Below are positions 63,801-64,000 of a stretch of DNA of 64,000 bases, one piece after another. Origin of the DNA: Flavobacteriales bacterium UBA6051 (GTDB lineage Bacteria > Bacteroidota > Bacteroidia > Flavobacteriales_D > Crocinitomicaceae); contig DIYP01000017.1 in the NCBI GenBank assembly GCA_002427735.1, positions 335,729 through 399,728 of the forward strand. Direction: 5' to 3'. Every line of letters begins with the position of its first letter. Positions within the stretch are counted from its first letter, which is position 1. The notes beneath the pieces are model-generated. The model had not been told where the DNA came from. It searched no databases and worked only from the letters and a program-made list of their open reading frames with translations. The translations under genes and the position numbers were made by a program.

Positions 63801-64000
63801 CCAACGTATGATGGTTACTTCAAAGTGAAGTACGATGGAACGATCAAGGCGCTTCAGGTGATCGATATGCTTGGCCGTGTGATAGCACTTCCAACAGACC
63901 TTCAGACAGGTCAGGTGGATGGTTCACAACTTGAATCAGGGAAGTACATGGTGAGAGTTATCACAGAAAGTGATACAGTCATCATCGAAGAAGTGGTCAT
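57801..64000 (+). CDS. Giant HYR/Ig-like repeat T9SS adhesin (3' end just outside window)
   Basis: The open frame from ATG 57801 to the right edge gives at least 2066 residues. It has a signal peptide (MKKITLFTFLLLTAIYGTGY), two N-terminal domains of about 250 residues with paired cysteines, four Ig-like tandem repeats with DADPTPTITGL, two with AVCQ, about eight HYR repeats (VECDQDNS, TATDNC, TWTATDECGN), further repeats with NWVFDDGNGNS, and a T9SS sorting domain (LVLYPNPTYDGYFKVKYDG, ending SGKYMVRVITES). Only the last few codons are likely missing. HYR domains are adhesive extracellular modules. A possible -7 box TAAACTTG (57761-57768) and a small hairpin (57769-57785) precede the start. 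It follows the sensor/regulator pair by 114 bp. Confidence 0.9.
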   Translation, partial: MKKITLFTFLLLTAIYGTGYSQVITFDNQGFTNGQTLGNPYTIVDNGESFRFAVSNGGGPITTNQVYYTVESFGCGPRPISHLSSGGTSANTWTIETLSGNEFDLGSIRFDNGFDCFAFSYVLTIEGFKDGSSTGTQGFTVTTVNSVFNSNANFDDVDRIVITAAELGNLGIDDIGWTALAPPCNNPSISSFVTSEEAICATNSTTLSVTGSLNDATAWHLYSGSCGGNAIANNTTGVFTVSPTTTTTYFIRGEDGSGCVSESGSSCVSVDVIVASTGVTSTMTFDDQSYVNNTNLGNPYSLTADNGSTLRFRALDAGGGLLGSGLRYISSNGFCPADGAVDFITYTSAGVRFLTIATENGEEMDLTSINFQNVFSPSCFTFQYNITIEGFRDGVSTGAPVAHTVVNNDNIFLAGPNFNDIDSIVVAEPSEMANMGIDDIVFELNALPCAPTCSDPDVPSPAATSTSICTGSSTTLDWAGANLNDATNWHVYTTSCGSGQIASQTGTSLVVSPTVTTTYYIRGEDGTGCVDESTGLCGTITITVNALDDASFNYSAASYCVTDADPTPTITGLGGGTFSSTAGLVINGATGAIDLSASTPNTYTVTYTTSGACPNSSNVSVTINGLDDASFSYSASSYCVDDADPTPTITGLPGGSFASLPAGLSLNTSTGAIDVSTSTPNTYTVTYTTVGVCPTSNSVNVTINALDDASFSYSAGTYCQSDADPTPTITGLGGGTFSSTAGLSINTTTGAIDLSASTPNTYTVTYTTSGPCPSSSNVAVTVTLADDASFSYGSLSYCPTDADPTPTITGLPGGTFSSTAGLSINATTGTIDLSASTSGSYTVTYTTTGACPNTSNVTVEIDITPPTAVCQNVTVYLDGAGNATISAGDVDGGSTDNCALAGLSASPSVFTCADLGANNVTLTATDVSGNTNTCAAVVTVLDTISPIAVCQTATIYLDGLGNATIAAGDIDNGSSDNCGSVNLSVSQTVFTCVDLGANSIALIVDDGNGNISTCTANVTVLDTISPVITCPADVMLECDQDNSPATAGMAVASDNCTASPAVTFSDAVTAGLCPEESIILRTWTATDDEGNTSTCVQTIMVVDTQAPIIICPADATVECDQDNSPASLGSATATDNCDTSPVITFTDAVVGGACPQESTITRTWVAIDACGNATSCDQIITIVDTQAPIIVCPADATVECDQDNSPASLGAATATDNCDASPVITFSDAVVAGSCPQESTITRTWVATDACGNTSSCDQIITIVDTQAPVITCFADVIVECDQDNSSASTGVATAIDNCGTVTITESDAVAAGSCPQESVITRTWTATDECGNSSTCVQIITVVDTQAPVITCPADVTIECDQDNSSASTGVATATDNCGTVTITESDVVTPGACPQESTITRTWTATDECGNSSTCVQTITVVDTQAPVITCPTDATVECDQDNSSASTGVATATDNCGTVTITESDAVAAGACPQESVITRTWTATDECGNSSTCVQTITVVDTQAPVITCPADATVECDADNSPASLGSATATDNCDASPVITFSDAVAAGACPQESTITRTWTVTDACGNTSSCDQVITIVDTQAPVITCPVDVTLDNDPGSCDVTGGAIGMATAVDNCDASPIVSSDAPAIFPLGTTLVTWTATDACGNTSTCTQTVTVVDSEDPVTPILADITAECIVTASFPTTTDNCAGTITATTTDPLTYTGDGTYVINWVFDDGNGNSITVPQNVIIDDVTDPVAPTLNTLNDNCSVTATAPTTTDNCSGTITGTTTDPTTYTAAGTYTINWVFDDGNGNSITVPQTVIVDNSSTTSSITEVVCNTYTAPSGAVYTTSGTYTDIIPNAAGCDSIITIDLTVNVDVFYSFSVTKCVEYTVPSGDETYFTSGVVTDTIPTVNGCDSIMTIDITIYTVDTGVSQSGITLTADASGTGVGYQWIDCNTMTDIVGASSQSFTPTYNGDFAVIVFENGCSDTSACFNISTISIDELSAHNLVLYPNPTYDGYFKVKYDGTIKALQVIDMLGRVIALPTDLQTGQVDGSQLESGKYMVRVITESDTVIIEEVV
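59439..60389 (+). repeat. Four tandem Ig-like repeats of about 237-240 bp
   Basis: Units begin near 59439, 59676, 59916 and 60153, each coding (L/A)DDASF, DADPTPTITGL, a Ser/Thr-rich middle and YTVTYTT. The repeats lie within the adhesin frame. Confidence 0.85.
60876..62800 (+). repeat. About eight tandem HYR repeats of about 240 bp
   Basis: Units recur every 240-243 bp; the core GAATGTGATCA/GAGTGTGATG occurs near 60909, 61152, 61395, 61638, 61878, 62118 and 62358, and a divergent last unit follows. Neighbouring units are nearly identical in DNA in places, which indicates recent duplication or recombination and a risk of assembly collapse. Confidence 0.85.

Overview
The window is about 42% GC by eye and reads as a chromosomal segment of a Bacteroidota bacterium, most likely Flavobacteriales; the genus cannot be fixed from the sequence. 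The evidence is many type IX secretion (T9SS) C-terminal sorting domains (YPNP motifs), TAnnTTTG-type -7 promoter boxes, SusC-like TonB-dependent receptors, a DUF5690-type permease, a Reg_prop/Y_Y_Y/LytS sensor kinase with a LytTR regulator, and poor Shine-Dalgarno sites.

Region 1 (1-4.4 kb, minus strand) is ordinary: a secreted unknown protein running off the left edge, a periplasmic-TPR/LuxR regulator, a secreted SRPBCC protein and an AraC regulator.

Region 2 (4.5-26.8 kb) looks like a defence or conflict island. First come a cytosolic papain-like protease, a membrane-inserted patatin-like phospholipase, an unknown exported protein, a small membrane protein and a ComEC-like metallo-beta-lactamase-fold (MBL) protein. 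Next is a complete type I restriction-modification operon (hsdM-hsdS-X-hsdR), where X is an unusual 205-residue protein resembling the ChaN/TIKI/EreA-type fold. Then come an exported MBL protein and, divergently, a tightly overlapping five-gene operon: MBL, ABC-type ATPase, HNH nuclease (a Septu PtuA/PtuB-like pair), McrB, McrC. A beta-helix/ion-channel fusion and a SHOCT protein close the island. A shared promoter architecture (a GGTATTTATACC-like dyad, TTG, 20 bp, then a TAnnTTT(G/A) box) precedes the protease, the phospholipase and the exported MBL gene.

Region 3 (26.9-31.2 kb) holds a LOG-family gene, then a 3' half of tRNA-Asn (attachment site) beside an intact tyrosine integrase, small unknown genes, and the remains of a T9SS surface protein joined to an IS3-family transposase tail.

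Region 4 (31.2-51.8 kb) is a nutrient-acquisition locus that I interpret as phosphonate or amine-phosphonate related. It has a PhnX-like HAD hydrolase, an XRE-cupin regulator, a DUF5690 permease, a small Cys/His-tailed exported protein, two paralogous TonB receptors, a secreted alkaline-phosphatase-superfamily hydrolase, an FAD-dependent amine oxidoreductase and three large T9SS surface proteins. A 23-bp dyad occurs in the regulator's own promoter, upstream of the 46.65 kb gene and upstream of the minus-strand 51.8 kb gene, suggesting one regulon.

Region 5 (52-64 kb) begins with a frameshifted tyrosine recombinase and a remnant of the same small gene that follows the intact integrase at 29.3 kb. 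It then has a LytS-like sensor kinase/LytTR regulator pair and a giant HYR-repeat T9SS adhesin that runs off the right edge within its sorting domain.
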